In this document: positions 30,585-41,448 of the stretch, one piece after another
How positions within the stretch are numbered: position 1 is the stretch's first letter
Layout: the number at the start of each line of letters is the position of its first letter
NCBI GenBank assembly: GCA_001627335.1
Contig: LUPK01000010.1
Coordinates: 80,087 to 144,086, forward strand
Source of the DNA: Nocardioides sp. REDSEA-S33_B3
GTDB taxonomy: Bacteria; Actinomycetota; Actinomycetes; Propionibacteriales; Nocardioidaceae
Reading direction: 5' to 3'
Length of the DNA: 64,000 nucleotides
The notes under the pieces: generated by a model
The model's input: the letters and a program-made list of their open reading frames with translations, nothing else
What the model was told of the DNA's origin: nothing
Databases searched by the model: none
Translations under genes and position numbers: made by a program

Positions 30585-33413
30585 TCAGCCGCGCGGGATC
30601 TCCCTCATCTCAAAGGCCTCGACGAAGTCGCCTTCCTTGATGTCCTGGAAGTTGCGCAGGACCAGACCGCACTCGAAGCCCTCGCGGACCTCGGAGGCGT
30701 CGTCCTTCTCCCGCTTGAGCGAGGCCAGGTCGAGGTTGTCGGCCACCACGGCGCCGTCGCGCACGAGGCGGACCTTGGCGTTGCGGCGGATGAGGCCCTC
30801 GGTGACCATGCAACCGGCGATGTTGCCGATCTTGCTGGAGCGGAAGATGGCCCGGATCTCGGCCTTGCCGAGCGAGACCTCCTCGTACTCCGGCTTGAGC
30901 ATGCCCTTGAGCGCGGCCTCGATCTCCTCGATGGCCTGGTAGATCACCGAGTAGTAGCGGATCTCCACGCCCTCGCGGTCGGCCATCTCGGTCGCCTTGC
31001 CCTGCGGACGGACGTTGAAGCCGATGATGATCGCGTCGGAGGCGGCGGCCAGGTCGACGTTGGTCTCGGTGATCGCACCGACACCGCGATCGATGACACG
31101 GATGCCGACCTCGTCGCCGACGTCGATCTTCGACAGCGCGTCCTCGAGCGCCTCGACCGAACCGGACACGTCGCCCTTGAGGATGAGGTTGAGCTCCTGG
31201 CTCTCGCCCTTCTCCATGGAGGCCATGAAGTCCTCGAGCGAGCGGCGGACGCGGCGCTTGGCCTGCATGGCCGCACGCTCGCGCGCCTCGCGCTTCTCGG
31301 CGATCTGGCGGGCCATCCGGTCGTCCTCGACGACGATGAAGTTCTGACCGGCGCCCGGGGCGGCGTTCAGACCCAGCACCATCGCGGGGCGCGACGGGTC
31401 GGCCTCCTCGATGTTCTCGCCGTGCTCGTCGAGCATGGCGCGGACACGGCCGTAGGCCGGGCCGGCGACGATCGAGTCACCCACGCGCAGCGTGCCTCGC
31501 TGGACCAGGACGGTCGCGACGGGGCCGCGGCCGCGGTCGAGGTGCGCCTCGACGACCAGGCCCTGGGCGTCCTGGGTCGGGTTGGCCCGCAGGTCCAGCG
31601 ACGCGTCGGCGGTCAGGACGACGGCCTCGAGCAGCTTGTCGAGGTTGAGCTCGGACTTGGCCGAGACGTCGACGAACATCGTGTCGCCGCCGTACTCCTC
31701 GGGCACCAGGCCGTACTCGGCCATCTGGCCGCGCACCTTGGTCGCGTCGGCCTCGGGGAGGTCGATCTTGTTGACCGCGACCACGATCGGCACACCCGCG
31801 GCCTTGGCGTGGTTGAGCGCCTCGACCGTCTGCGGCATGACACCGTCGTTGGCCGCGACCACCAGGATGGCGATGTCGGTGGCCTGCGCACCACGGGCAC
31901 GCATGGCGGTGAACGCCTCGTGGCCCGGGGTGTCGATGAAGGTGATGCGGCGCTCGTTGTCGTCGACGTCGGTGGTGACCTGGTAGGCGCCGATGTGCTG
32001 CGTGATGCCACCGGCCTCCTTGTCGACCACGTTAGCAGAACGCAGCGCGTCGAGGAGCTTGGTCTTTCCGTGGTCGACGTGACCCATGACGGTGACGACG
32101 GGCGGGCGGACCACGAGGTCCTCCTCGCCACCCTCGTCCTCGCCGAACTCCAGGTCGAAGGACTCGAGCAGCTCGCGGTCCTCGTCCTCGGGCGAGACGA
32201 TCTGGATGACGTAGTTGAGCTCCTCACCGAGCAGCTCGAGCGTCTCGTCGTTGACCGACTCGGTCGCGGTCACCATCTCGCCGAGGTGGAAGAGCATCTG
32301 CACGAGCTGGGCGGCGTCGACGCCGACCTTCTCGGCGAAGTCGGTCAGCGAGGCGCCGCGCGCCAGCCGGACGGTCTCGCCGTTGCCCTTGCGGACGCGC
32401 ATGCCGCCCAGGGTCGGGGCCTCCATGGCCTCGAACTCCTGGCGACGGGCCCGCTTCGACTTGCGACCACGACGCGAGGGACCGCCGGGACGACCGAAGG
32501 CACCCTGGGTCTGGCCGCGCTGGCCGGGACGACCGCCACCGGGACGACCGCCACCGGCGAAGCCGCCACCACCGGGCCGACCGGCACCGGGGGCGCCGCC
32601 ACGACCGGGGGCACCACCGCGACCGGGCGCGCCGGGACGACCGCCGGGACCGGGGCGACCCGGGGCCGGACGACCGCCGGGACCCTGGCCGAAGGCGGCC
32701 GGGGACTTGGGCATCATCGCCGGGTTGGGACGCGGCATGCCCGGGCGACCGGGAGCGCCACCGTCACGCGCGGCCGGCGGCCGCGGGGGACGCTGGTCGC
32801 CGGCGCCGGGACCCGCGGGGCCACCGGAGGCCGGACGCGGGGCGGGCCGCTGGCCCATGCCCTGGCTGGAGGCGAAGGGGTTGTTGCCCGGGCGCGGGGC
32901 GCCGGGGCGGCCGACCGGGCGGGGCGCCGGGGGCTTGGGGGCGGCCGGGGAGGCCGAGGCAGCAGGTGCCTCCGGCGTGGCCGGCTTGCCGGGCTTGGGG
33001 GCTGCGGGCTTCTCGGCGGGAGCCTCGGGCGCGGCCTGCTCGGCGGCGGGGGTCGGCTCCGGGGCCGGAGCAGCCTTCGGGCCGGGCTTCGGACCGGGCT
33101 TGGGACCCGGGGTGGCGGCCGGCTTCTCAGCAGCAGGCGCCTCGGGGGCCGGCTGCTCGGCAGCCGGCTCGTCGGCAGGCTTGGGGGCCGGCTTCGCAGC
33201 GGGCTTGGCAGCCGGCTTCTCCGCGGTCGGGGCGCTGGCCTGCTCGGCCTTCAGCTTCTCGCCGAACTCCTTGCGGAAGCGCATCTCGGCCGGCAGCTCG
33301 ACGGTCGAGCTCGCCGACTTGACGAACTCACCCATCTCCTTGAACTTCTCGAGAACGAACTTGCTCTCGACTCCGAACTCCTTGGCGAGCTCGTGAACGC
33401 GGGTCTTGGCCAC
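30585..33413 (-). CDS. infB: Translation initiation factor IF-2
   Basis: [40 protein letters not shown]; long Ala/Pro/Gly-rich N-terminal region. Confidence 0.97.
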   Translation of the reverse strand: MAKTRVHELAKEFGVESKFVLEKFKEMGEFVKSASSTVELPAEMRFRKEFGEKLKAEQASAPTAEKPAAKPAAKPAPKPADEPAAEQPAPEAPAAEKPAATPGPKPGPKPGPKAAPAPEPTPAAEQAAPEAPAEKPAAPKPGKPATPEAPAASASPAAPKPPAPRPVGRPGAPRPGNNPFASSQGMGQRPAPRPASGGPAGPGAGDQRPPRPPAARDGGAPGRPGMPRPNPAMMPKSPAAFGQGPGGRPAPGRPGPGGRPGAPGRGGAPGRGGAPGAGRPGGGGFAGGGRPGGGRPGQRGQTQGAFGRPGGPSRRGRKSKRARRQEFEAMEAPTLGGMRVRKGNGETVRLARGASLTDFAEKVGVDAAQLVQMLFHLGEMVTATESVNDETLELLGEELNYVIQIVSPEDEDRELLESFDLEFGEDEGGEEDLVVRPPVVTVMGHVDHGKTKLLDALRSANVVDKEAGGITQHIGAYQVTTDVDDNERRITFIDTPGHEAFTAMRARGAQATDIAILVVAANDGVMPQTVEALNHAKAAGVPIVVAVNKIDLPEADATKVRGQMAEYGLVPEEYGGDTMFVDVSAKSELNLDKLLEAVVLTADASLDLRANPTQDAQGLVVEAHLDRGRGPVATVLVQRGTLRVGDSIVAGPAYGRVRAMLDEHGENIEEADPSRPAMVLGLNAAPGAGQNFIVVEDDRMARQIAEKREARERAAMQAKRRVRRSLEDFMASMEKGESQELNLILKGDVSGSVEALEDALSKIDVGDEVGIRVIDRGVGAITETNVDLAAASDAIIIGFNVRPQGKATEMADREGVEIRYYSVIYQAIEEIEAALKGMLKPEYEEVSLGKAEIRAIFRSSKIGNIAGCMVTEGLIRRNAKVRLVRDGAVVADNLDLASLKREKDDASEVREGFECGLVLRNFQDIKEGDFVEAFEMREIPRG

Positions 33414-33531
33414 AATTCTCCTTCTGGCCTCGAGACCCTCGTCCGGGGTGTCCCTCGAGACCGCTAGTGGTGGTGCAAACTCATCGGGAAGTACTCATCG
33501 AGTGCTCATGAGCTGCTGCTCCAGTTCCTGG

Positions 33532-33882
33532 TCATGCGTCCGGGCCTGGTGTCCGGTCGCGGCTGTCGGGCACGCGGGTGAGGTACGTCGCCACCGCGTC
33601 CGTCGTGAGCCCCTGCCCGCCTGCTGCTCGCAGGGCCCGGGCGAAGGCCTTCCGTCGGACGGCCAGCTCGTAGCACGCGGTCGTGGGGTGCAGGTGCGCC
33701 CCTCGGCCGGCTGCGCTCCCGGTGGGATCGGGCACCACGGCCGGTCGGCCGTCGTGGGTTCCCACCACGAGACGCAGCAACTCGCGTCTGGCGGCCCGCT
33801 GCCGACATCCCACGCACGTGCGGACGGGGCCGTCAGGGGACGGGAGGTCCGAGCGCGTAGGGGTTGTGTCTTGGCGAGCCAC
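33532..33882 (-). CDS. YlxR-family (DUF448) protein
   Basis: VRTCVGCRQRAARRELLRLV...GRGAHLHPTTACYELAVRRKAFARALR; between nusA and infB. Confidence 0.9.
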   Translation of the reverse strand: MARQDTTPTRSDLPSPDGPVRTCVGCRQRAARRELLRLVVGTHDGRPAVVPDPTGSAAGRGAHLHPTTACYELAVRRKAFARALRAAGGQGLTTDAVATYLTRVPDSRDRTPGPDA

Positions 33883-34007
33883 CGGGGTCCACCTTAGCGC
33901 GTCGTCGGTCGACGGACCGAACCGGGGAGAGTCACCCCCGCGGTCGGGCGTGGCGCCGGGCGGTGGGCGGTCGGGTCACACGGTTCCGACCGCGTGACCC
34001 GCGTCCC

Positions 34008-34985
34008 TCACGTGTCGCTGGGCTGCTCGTCGGAGCGGATGTCGATGCGCCACCCGGTGAGCCGCGCGGCGAGGCGGGCGTTCTGGCCCTCCTTGCCGAT
34101 GGCCAGGGAGAGCTGGAAGTCCGGCACGACCACCCGCGCCGAGCGGGTCGCTGCGTCGACGACCTCCACGGACGTGACGCGGGCCGGGGACAGTGCGCTC
34201 GCGACCAGCGTCGCCGGGTCCTCCGACCAGTCCACGATGTCGATCTTCTCGCCGTGCAGCTCGGCCATCACGTTGCGCACCCGCTGGCCCATCGGGCCGA
34301 TGCAGGCGCCCTTGGCGTTGACGCCCTGGCCGCGGGCCACGACCGCGATCTTGGTGCGGTGGCCCGCCTCGCGGGCAAGACCGGCGATCTCGACGGAGCC
34401 GTCGGCGATCTCGGGGACCTCGAGGGCGAAGAGCTTCTTGACGAGGTTCGGGTGGGAGCGCGAGAGCGTGACCTGCGGGCCGCGCATGCCCTTGCGCACC
34501 GACACGACCAGGCACTTGATCCGGGTGCCGTGCTCGTAGCGCTCCCCGGGGACCCGCTCACCCGGGGGCAGCAGCGCCTCGAGGCGACCGAGGTCGACCA
34601 TGACGTCGTCGGGGTTGCGGCCCTGCTGGATGATCCCCGACACGATGTCGCCCTCCTTGCCGGAGAACTCACCGAACTTGATGTCGTCCTCGGCGTCGCG
34701 CAGGCGCTGCAGCATGATCTGCTTCGCCGTGGTCGCCGCGATCCGGCCGAAGCCGTCGGGGGTGTCCTCGAACTCGCCGACCTTGTTGCCGTCGTCGTCG
34801 AGCTCGGCGGCCATGACCGTCACGTGGCCGGTCTTGCGGTCGAGCTCGACGCGGGCCTCCTCGTAGGCGCCCGGCGTCTTCTGGTACGCCGTCAGCAGCG
34901 CCTGCTCGATGGCCTCGACCAGGACGTCGAAGGAGATCTCCTTCTCGCGCTCCAGCATCCGCAGGATGCTCATGTCGATGTCCAT
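34008..34985 (-). CDS. nusA: Transcription termination/antitermination factor NusA
   Basis: Start [37 protein letters not shown]1/KH domains. Confidence 0.96.
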   Translation of the reverse strand: MDIDMSILRMLEREKEISFDVLVEAIEQALLTAYQKTPGAYEEARVELDRKTGHVTVMAAELDDDGNKVGEFEDTPDGFGRIAATTAKQIMLQRLRDAEDDIKFGEFSGKEGDIVSGIIQQGRNPDDVMVDLGRLEALLPPGERVPGERYEHGTRIKCLVVSVRKGMRGPQVTLSRSHPNLVKKLFALEVPEIADGSVEIAGLAREAGHRTKIAVVARGQGVNAKGACIGPMGQRVRNVMAELHGEKIDIVDWSEDPATLVASALSPARVTSVEVVDAATRSARVVVPDFQLSLAIGKEGQNARLAARLTGWRIDIRSDEQPSDT

Positions 34986-35497
34986 CAGTCCTCGCCCTCC
35001 TCGTCGGCACCGTCGTCGGCGCCAGTGCCCTTGCGGTTGAACTCGACCTGCACCAGCGCCTTGCGGACACCGGAGTAGGGCAGGTCGGTGCGGCGACCGG
35101 TGACCTCCAGGGCCACCGACTCCTCGCCGGCCTCCAGGATCCGTCCGGTCACCGCGGAGCCGTCCTCGCGCGCGACCTTGACCAGGCGGCCCTCGTTGCG
35201 CCGCCAGTGGCGGGGCAGGGTCAGCGGTCGGTCGACGCCGCGCGAGGTCACCTCGAGCGTGTACGGCTGCTCCCCCATCACGTCGGTCTCGTCGAGGACC
35301 CGGTTGACCTCGCGGGTGGCGTCTGCGACGTCGTCGAGCGTCACCCCGCCGTCCTTGTCCACCGCCACGCGGAGCACGCGTCGCTTGCCCGCGGGGGTGA
35401 TCTCCACCGCCTCCACGTCGAGGCCGAGGGCGCCGAGGGGCTCCGCGAGCGCGGACTCGATCCGCTCCCTCGTCGCGTCCTGACTGGCACTGTTCAC
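34985..35497 (-). CDS. rimP: Ribosome maturation factor RimP
   Basis: [26 protein letters not shown]; upstream of nusA. Confidence 0.95.
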   Translation of the reverse strand: MNSASQDATRERIESALAEPLGALGLDVEAVEITPAGKRRVLRVAVDKDGGVTLDDVADATREVNRVLDETDVMGEQPYTLEVTSRGVDRPLTLPRHWRRNEGRLVKVAREDGSAVTGRILEAGEESVALEVTGRRTDLPYSGVRKALVQVEFNRKGTGADDGADEEGED

Positions 35498-35610
35498 GAG
35501 GTGCGTCCTCCGATGTTCGGTTGAGAGCGTGCTGGGTCGTGCAGCCGGCGCCTGCTCGGCTCACCGGTCCGCACACCCTAGCGGCCACCGGCATGACCTA
35601 GGGTCTCTCG

Positions 35611-36102
35611 GTGCCCACCCCGATGCCCGCCCCGAGCCGCCGCACGGCGCTCGTCGTGAGCGGACTCACGCTCGGCGTCGTCGCCACGGGGTGCGGAGAG
35701 GGCGCCACTCCCCGGCCCGCAGGGACCCGAGGTCGCTCCGACGGTCCCGACGAGACGCTGCTCGACGAGGCCCGCACCGACCTCGTCGCGGCCCTGGCAC
35801 TGGTGCGGGCCGCCCGCCGCGCCCACCCCTCCCTGCGCCCCCGGCTCGTCGGCCTGCAGCGCGCCCACCGCGACCAGCTCGCGGTGCTGGACCCCGAGGG
35901 TCGCACCGGCCCGGCCGAGGGTCCCGAGGTCCCGGGCGGGGCCCCGGAGGCGCTGCGCAGCGTCGTACGCGCGGAGGAGCGGCTGGTCCGCAGGCTGGTG
36001 ACGTGGTCGGTGGCCGCGGAGTCCGGTCCGCTGGCACGCGCCCTCGCGGCGTCGGCGGCAGGCGTGGCGCAGCAGCTCGCCCTGCTGGAGGAGGAGCGAT
36101 GA
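35611..36102 (+). CDS. Putative lipoprotein
   Basis: GTG start; Tat/lipobox-like RRTALVVSGLTLGVVATGCGEG; -10 TAGGGT 6 nt upstream. Confidence 0.7.
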   Translation: MPTPMPAPSRRTALVVSGLTLGVVATGCGEGATPRPAGTRGRSDGPDETLLDEARTDLVAALALVRAARRAHPSLRPRLVGLQRAHRDQLAVLDPEGRTGPAEGPEVPGGAPEALRSVVRAEERLVRRLVTWSVAAESGPLARALAASAAGVAQQLALLEEER

Positions 36103-36557
36103 GCGGCACCGGACTCGCGTCCGAGCAGGTGGCGGACGCCCTGCAGCGGGTGCTGGCGGTCGAGCACGCAGCCGTCTGGACCTTCGGGGCCCTCGGCGCG
36201 GCGACCTCGGCCTCGGCCACCCCGCTCCTCCTCGCGCGCGTCGAACGCGCCTGGACCGCGCACCGTGGTCGCCGCGACCGGCTGCACGCGCTCCTGCTGG
36301 ACCTGGGTCAGGAACCCGTGGGCAGCCAGGCCGCCTACGCCGTGCCGTCACCACTGGGACGGCCGGTCGACGTCGAGCGCGCCGCCGCGCGCGTGGAGCT
36401 GACCGGCACCCAGGCGTGGGCGTTCCTGGTCGCGAGCACGACGAGCGGCACGCGGCGCTGGGCCGCAGGGGTCCTCGGTGAGCTGGCCGTGTCGGCGGTC
36501 GCGTTCGGCGCGGAGCCGGAGCCGCTACCGGGCGCGGGCGACCTCATCGATTCCTGA
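36099..36557 (+). CDS. DUF4439 ferritin-like protein
   Basis: ATG at 36099 overlapping upstream stop; LAVEHAAVWTFGALGA, RRDRLHALLLDLG. Confidence 0.78.
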   Translation: MSGTGLASEQVADALQRVLAVEHAAVWTFGALGAATSASATPLLLARVERAWTAHRGRRDRLHALLLDLGQEPVGSQAAYAVPSPLGRPVDVERAAARVELTGTQAWAFLVASTTSGTRRWAAGVLGELAVSAVAFGAEPEPLPGAGDLIDS

Positions 36558-36613
36558 TCGCGCTCCGGGGACCGGCCTCGACGGGCGGGCCGAGAGGGGC
36601 GGGGCCCGAGAGG

Positions 36614-36659
36614 CCCGGCCTCCCGAAGGAAGTCCCGAGATCTTCCCCGGGAGGCCGGG
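36614..36659. terminator. Hairpin in convergent spacer
   Basis: CCCGGCCTCCC-N24-GGGAGGCCGGG with internal GGAAG...CTTCC. Confidence 0.65.
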
Positions 36660-36780
36660 ACGACGGCTGCGGCGGGGGCACCGCGCCGACCCGCACGCAT
36701 CCTGCCCCCGCGTCGAGCCGGATCACTCCTCGTCGTTCCCTCAGAAATCTGCAATGCAGAAAGTTGCAGTCGGATGTCGC

Positions 36781-36868
36781 GTGCGCGAGCGACCTCTCGG
36801 CCGTGCGCGAGCGACCTCTCGGCCGTGCGCGAGCGACCTCTCGGCCGTGCGCGAGCGACCTCTCGACG
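36781..36868. repeat. 22-bp tandem repeat, 4 copies
   Basis: GTGCGCGAGCGACCTCTCGGCC x3 exact plus one copy ending GACG. Confidence 0.97.
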
Positions 36869-36869
36869 G

Positions 36870-37616
36870 TCAGAGCCAGCCGGTGACGATGTCGCGGAGG
36901 TCGGAGAGCCGGTGGGCGACGGCGTCGGGGACGCCCTCGGTGTGGCCGACCTGCTCGACGGGGATCGTGGAGTGGGGCACGTGCACGGCACGCAGGCCGG
37001 CCTGCTGAGCACCCCAGACGTCGTCGAAGAGCCGGTCGCCGACGTAGACGCAGCGCGAGGCGTCGCTCGCCCCGACGGCCTCCATGGCCGCCGCGAACGC
37101 GAGCGGTGACGGCTTGGTCCACGGGATCTCGGAGGTGTAGACGTCACCGTCGATGAGCTCGAGCACGCCGTCGCGCTCGAAGAACCCGCGGTGCCAGGCC
37201 CGGGGCCAGATGGTGTTGGACAGCACGCCCACCGCGATCCCCTGCGCGCGCAGCCAGCGCCACAGCGGCTCGACCTCGGGGTCGGTGAGGGTGTGCGGCT
37301 CCCAGAAGTCGTAGTAGGCGCTGAGCAGCTCGGGGTCGTGGTCGAGACCGGCCTCGGTGAAGAGGTCCTCGATGGTGGCCGACTGCTGGTGGTCGCGGCT
37401 GCGACCCCACACCACGCTCCCCGCTGCGTGCAGCCGCGCCGCGTGGGCGTGGTGGTCGTCGTCGGGGGTGGGCGTGCGGCGTACGGCTTCGGCGAGCGCG
37501 AGGGACTCGGCGTGGAAGTCGACGTCGTGCCACCGGGTGAGGGTGCCGCCCCAGTCGAAGATGACCGCCTCGACCGCCGGTGCTGATCGGCCCTGCGGTG
37601 CGTCGCCCGTCGTCAT
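36870..37616 (-). CDS. HAD-family hydrolase
   Basis: ORF; VIFDWGGTLTR, VGVLSNTIWPR, YVGDRLFDDVWGAQQAGLRAV. Confidence 0.9.
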   Translation of the reverse strand: MTTGDAPQGRSAPAVEAVIFDWGGTLTRWHDVDFHAESLALAEAVRRTPTPDDDHHAHAARLHAAGSVVWGRSRDHQQSATIEDLFTEAGLDHDPELLSAYYDFWEPHTLTDPEVEPLWRWLRAQGIAVGVLSNTIWPRAWHRGFFERDGVLELIDGDVYTSEIPWTKPSPLAFAAAMEAVGASDASRCVYVGDRLFDDVWGAQQAGLRAVHVPHSTIPVEQVGHTEGVPDAVAHRLSDLRDIVTGWL

Positions 37617-37638
37617 GCAGGGCACCATAGGCGACACC

Positions 37639-38292
37639 ATGGACACCCATCGGGACACCACCAGCCCCGCCCAGCAGCCCGCCCAGCAGCCCGCCGGAGC
37701 GCCGGCGTCGGGTCGGCGTACCCAGGCCGAGCGCAACGCGACCACCAGGGCGGCGCTGGTCGAGGCCGGGCGGCGGCTCTTCAGCACCAAGGGCTTCGCC
37801 GACGTCGCCACCGACGAGCTGGCGCGGGCAGCCGGGGTGACGCGCGGCGCGCTCTACCACCAGTACGACGGCAAGTCCGGTCTCTTCGCCGCGGTCCTGG
37901 AGTCGGTCGAGGCCGAGGTCGTGGCCCGGGTCTCGGGTGCCATGGACTCATGCGACGACCCGACGGACCCCGCGACCCGGCTGCTCGCCGGGCTCGACGC
38001 CTACCTCGACGCGTGTGCGGACCCGACGATCCACCGCATCACGCTCGTGGAGGGCCCCGCCGCGCTCGGCTGGCGCGCCTGGCGCGAGGTCGGGCACCGG
38101 CACGCGATCGGTCTGGTCGAGGACAGCGTGCGCGCGCTCGCCCCCGCCGAGGCGCCGGTGGCTGCCCTGGCCCACGTGCTGATGGGGGCGCTGGGCGAGG
38201 CCGCGCTCTACGTCGCGGCGGCCGAGGACCCGATCGCCGCCCGCGAGGAGGCACGCGCCGCCGTCCTCGCGCTCGTGCCGGGCCTGTCCTGA
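37639..38292 (+). CDS. TetR/AcrR-family transcriptional regulator
   Basis: ATG 37639; AALVEAGRRLFSTKGFADVATDELARAAGVTRGALYHQYDGKSGLFAAV. Confidence 0.93.
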   Translation: MDTHRDTTSPAQQPAQQPAGAPASGRRTQAERNATTRAALVEAGRRLFSTKGFADVATDELARAAGVTRGALYHQYDGKSGLFAAVLESVEAEVVARVSGAMDSCDDPTDPATRLLAGLDAYLDACADPTIHRITLVEGPAALGWRAWREVGHRHAIGLVEDSVRALAPAEAPVAALAHVLMGALGEAALYVAAAEDPIAAREEARAAVLALVPGLS

Positions 38293-38335
38293 CCCACGCA
38301 CCCACCCCCGTCACGCCGAGCCGGGTCGAGGGGCC

Positions 38336-40090
38336 TCAGCCCGCGGAGACCAGGCCCACGAGGTGGTCGACGACGTGGTCGGCGGCGACGTCGGTGCGCT
38401 CGCCGCTGCGACGGTCCTTGACCTCGACGGTGCCGGACTCGGCCAGGGACTTGCCGACGACCACGATCGTCGGGACCCCGATCAGCTCGGCGTCCTTGAA
38501 CTTCACGCCGGGGCTGACCTTGCCGGCGCGGTCGTCGTAGAGGACCTCGACACCTTGCTCGGCGAGCTCGAGCGCGATCCGGTCGGCGGCGGCGAAGACG
38601 GCCTCGTCCTTGCCGGCGGCCACGACGTGCACGTCGGCGGGCGCGACGTTGCGCGGCCAGCACAGCCCGATGTCGTCGAGGGTGCCCTCGGCGATGGCCG
38701 CCACCGCGCGGGTGCAGCCGATGCCGTAGGAGCCCATCGTGACGGTGACCAGCTTGCCGTTCTCGTCGAGGACCTTGAGGTCCAGCGCCTCGGCGTACTT
38801 ACGACCGAGCTGGAAGATGTGGCCCATCTCGATGCCGCGGGCGCTCTCCAGCGTGCCGTCGTCGCACCGGGGGCAGGCGTCGCCGTCACGGACCTCGGCG
38901 GCCTCGATGGTGCCGTCGGGGGTGAAGTCACGGCCCACGACCAGGTCGAGGACGTGGCTGCCCTCGACGTCGGCGCCGGTGACCCAGGCCGTGCCTTCGA
39001 CCACGCGAGGGTCGACGAGGTAGCGGATGCCCGCCGCGGCGATGCCGCCGGGACCGATGTAGCCCTTGACCAGGGCGGGGTGCTCCTTGAGCGCCACCTC
39101 GTCCATGGGCTCGACCTCGATGGGCTCGAGCTGGCCCTCCAGGCGCTTGAGGTCGACCTCGCGGTCGCCGGGCACGCCGATGGCCAGCGCCTCGCGCTCA
39201 CCGGTGGGATGGCGCAGCTGGACCAGGACGTTCTTGAGGGTGTCCGCGGCGGCCCAGGGCCGGTCCTCGCGGGGGAACGCCTCGTTGAGGTGCGTCACCA
39301 GCGACTCGATGGTGGGCGTGTCCGGCGTCTGCTCGGCGTGCGCGGCGGGCGCTCCCTCGACGGGCTGGGCCGAGGGAGGACGCACCTCGACGGCCTCCAC
39401 GTTGGCGGCGTAGTCGCAGGTGGTGCAGCGGACGTAGGTGTCCTCGCCGACCTCGGCCTTGGCGAGGAACTCCTCCGAGCGCGAGCCGCCCATGGCGCCC
39501 GAGGTCGCCTTCACCACGACGTACTCGAAACCGAGTCGGTCGAAGATCCGGACGTAGGCGTCGCGGTGCTGCTGGTAGCTCTCCTCCAGACCGGCGTCGT
39601 CGACGTCGAAGGAGTAGGAGTCCTTCATCGTGAACTCGCGCCCGCGCAGCAGGCCGGCGCGGGGCCGTGCCTCGTCGCGGTACTTGGTCTGGATCTGGTA
39701 GATCGAGAGCGGCAGGTCCTTGTAGGAGCTGTAGAGGTCCTTCACCACGAGGGTGAACATCTCCTCGTGCGTGGGGCCGAGGAGGTAGTCGCCGTCCTTG
39801 CGGTCCTTGAGGCGGAAGATGCCGTCGCCGTACTCCGTCCACCGGTTGGTGGCCTCGTAGGGCTCACGGGGAAGCAGCGCGGGGAAGCTGAGCTCCTGGG
39901 CGCCGATGGCGTCCATCTCCTCGCGCACGATGCCCTCGATGCGGCGCAGCACACGCAGGCCGAGGGGCAGCCAGGTGTAGATGCCCGGGGCGGCGCGACG
40001 GATGTAGCCGGCACGGACGAGCAGCTTGTGGCTCGGCACCTCGGCGTCGGCGGGGTCCTCGCGCAGGGTGCGCACGAACAGGGACGACAT
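38336..40090 (-). CDS. proS: Prolyl-tRNA synthetase
   Basis: [44 protein letters not shown]; an in-frame ATG at 40120 is an alternative start. Confidence 0.95.
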   Translation of the reverse strand: MSSLFVRTLREDPADAEVPSHKLLVRAGYIRRAAPGIYTWLPLGLRVLRRIEGIVREEMDAIGAQELSFPALLPREPYEATNRWTEYGDGIFRLKDRKDGDYLLGPTHEEMFTLVVKDLYSSYKDLPLSIYQIQTKYRDEARPRAGLLRGREFTMKDSYSFDVDDAGLEESYQQHRDAYVRIFDRLGFEYVVVKATSGAMGGSRSEEFLAKAEVGEDTYVRCTTCDYAANVEAVEVRPPSAQPVEGAPAAHAEQTPDTPTIESLVTHLNEAFPREDRPWAAADTLKNVLVQLRHPTGEREALAIGVPGDREVDLKRLEGQLEPIEVEPMDEVALKEHPALVKGYIGPGGIAAAGIRYLVDPRVVEGTAWVTGADVEGSHVLDLVVGRDFTPDGTIEAAEVRDGDACPRCDDGTLESARGIEMGHIFQLGRKYAEALDLKVLDENGKLVTVTMGSYGIGCTRAVAAIAEGTLDDIGLCWPRNVAPADVHVVAAGKDEAVFAAADRIALELAEQGVEVLYDDRAGKVSPGVKFKDAELIGVPTIVVVGKSLAESGTVEVKDRRSGERTDVAADHVVDHLVGLVSAG

Positions 40091-40184
40091 CCGCAGGACG
40101 CGGGGGTGACGGGCGCTCATGGCCGCAAGGGTACGGCGCCGGGGCGCTCCGGATCGATCCGGTATCCGGTGCCAGACTCGGGTC

Positions 40185-41048
40185 ATGCGCATCGGCATCA
40201 CCCTCCTGACCGACCTGCCGTGGCGGGAGGCGGCTCCGCGCTGGCGCGCCGCCGAAGAGATGGGCTTCGACCACGCCTGGACCTACGACCACCTGGTGTG
40301 GGGCGGGCTGCCCGACGCGCCGTGGCGGGCGGCGGTGCCGGTGCTGGGCGCCGTCGCCGCGACCACCTCGCGCATCCGCCTGGGCACGCTGGTCGCCTCC
40401 CCCAACTTCCGCCACCCCTACCAGCTCTTCCGCGAGGCACAGGCACTCGAGGACGTCTCGGACGGTCGCCTGCTGCTCGGCCTCGGCACCGGGGGTGACC
40501 TGGACTCTCGCCTGCTGGCGCAGCCGGAGATGTCAGTGCGCGAGCGGGTCGACCGGTTCCAGGAGGACGTCGACCTGCTGGTGCGGTTGCGCTCGGAGGA
40601 CCACGTCGACGCCGACGGGCGCTGGTTCTCCGTCCGTGACGCGCGCACGCTGCCGGGCCTGGACCGCACTCCCCTGCTGGTGGCCGGCAACGGGCCGCGG
40701 TCGGTGCGGTACGCCGCGCGGGTCGCCGACGGGTGGGTGACGACCGGCCCCTCGACCGGCACGGTCGAGGAGTGGCTGGATGGGCTGGCCGCGAGCAGCC
40801 GGGTGCTCGACGACGCGCTGGAGGGTCGGGTCCTCCCCCGCTACGTGCTGCTGGACTCGGCGGGCACGCTGTTCGGCGGCGCCGGGCGCATGTCGCTGTC
40901 GAGCGTGGAGCTCTTCACCGACCTCGTCGGGCGGGTGGCCGAGCTCGGCTTCACCGACGCGATCACGCACTGGCCGCGGCCGGAGGCGCCGTACGCCGCC
41001 GACGAGCGGGTCCTCGAGCAGGTGGCGGCGCTGCTGCCGACGCTGTGA
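40185..41048 (+). CDS. LLM-class (luciferase-like) oxidoreductase
   Basis: ATG 40185; [49 protein letters not shown]. Confidence 0.9.
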   Translation: MRIGITLLTDLPWREAAPRWRAAEEMGFDHAWTYDHLVWGGLPDAPWRAAVPVLGAVAATTSRIRLGTLVASPNFRHPYQLFREAQALEDVSDGRLLLGLGTGGDLDSRLLAQPEMSVRERVDRFQEDVDLLVRLRSEDHVDADGRWFSVRDARTLPGLDRTPLLVAGNGPRSVRYAARVADGWVTTGPSTGTVEEWLDGLAASSRVLDDALEGRVLPRYVLLDSAGTLFGGAGRMSLSSVELFTDLVGRVAELGFTDAITHWPRPEAPYAADERVLEQVAALLPTL

Positions 41049-41072
41049 CCCGCTCGGCCGGGGTGCGGGCGC

Positions 41073-41435
41073 TCAGCCGCGGGCGGTGCGCCACATGGCG
41101 CGGATCATCGGCCACTGCAGCGGCAGCCGGGCCAGGGTGAGCGCCTTCCAGGCGGGCTTGTCGCCGGCCATGGCGTCCACGGCCATCTGCACGTTGGCCG
41201 GGTAGACACCCACGAGCAGCCCGACGCCGGCCAGCGCGGCCACCTTGCGGGTCTGCGGCACCGCCAGGCCCGCGGCGCACGCCAGCTCAGCGTAGCCGCT
41301 CCACACGATCATCTCGCGGTGTGCCGGCACCCACGCCGGCATCGCCGGCTCGAAGACCTGCGGTCGGACGAGGTGCAGCACCCCGTTGACGGTGAAGGCG
41401 GTGGCGACGAGGCGGGCGGTGCGGGAGAGGGTCAC
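41073..41435 (-). CDS. DoxX-like membrane protein
   Basis: ORF; VLHLVRPQVFEPAMPAWVPAHREMIVWSGYAELACAAGL. Confidence 0.83.
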   Translation of the reverse strand: MTLSRTARLVATAFTVNGVLHLVRPQVFEPAMPAWVPAHREMIVWSGYAELACAAGLAVPQTRKVAALAGVGLLVGVYPANVQMAVDAMAGDKPAWKALTLARLPLQWPMIRAMWRTARG

Positions 41436-41448
41436 GCGTCACAGCCTG

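Noticed and set aside
32520-33240. Repeat-like Gly/Pro/Ala-rich stretch in infB
   Set aside because: Expected low-complexity N-terminal linker of actinobacterial IF-2, not a separate repeat element.
30327-33467. 1046-aa plus-strand ORF antisense to infB
   Set aside because: infB is unambiguous on the minus strand; the antisense frame is repetitive Gly/Thr/Ala/Leu with no recognisable motif.
36781-36868. Possible CRISPR array
   Set aside because: The 22-bp units are contiguous with no spacers and no cas genes nearby; it is a simple tandem array.
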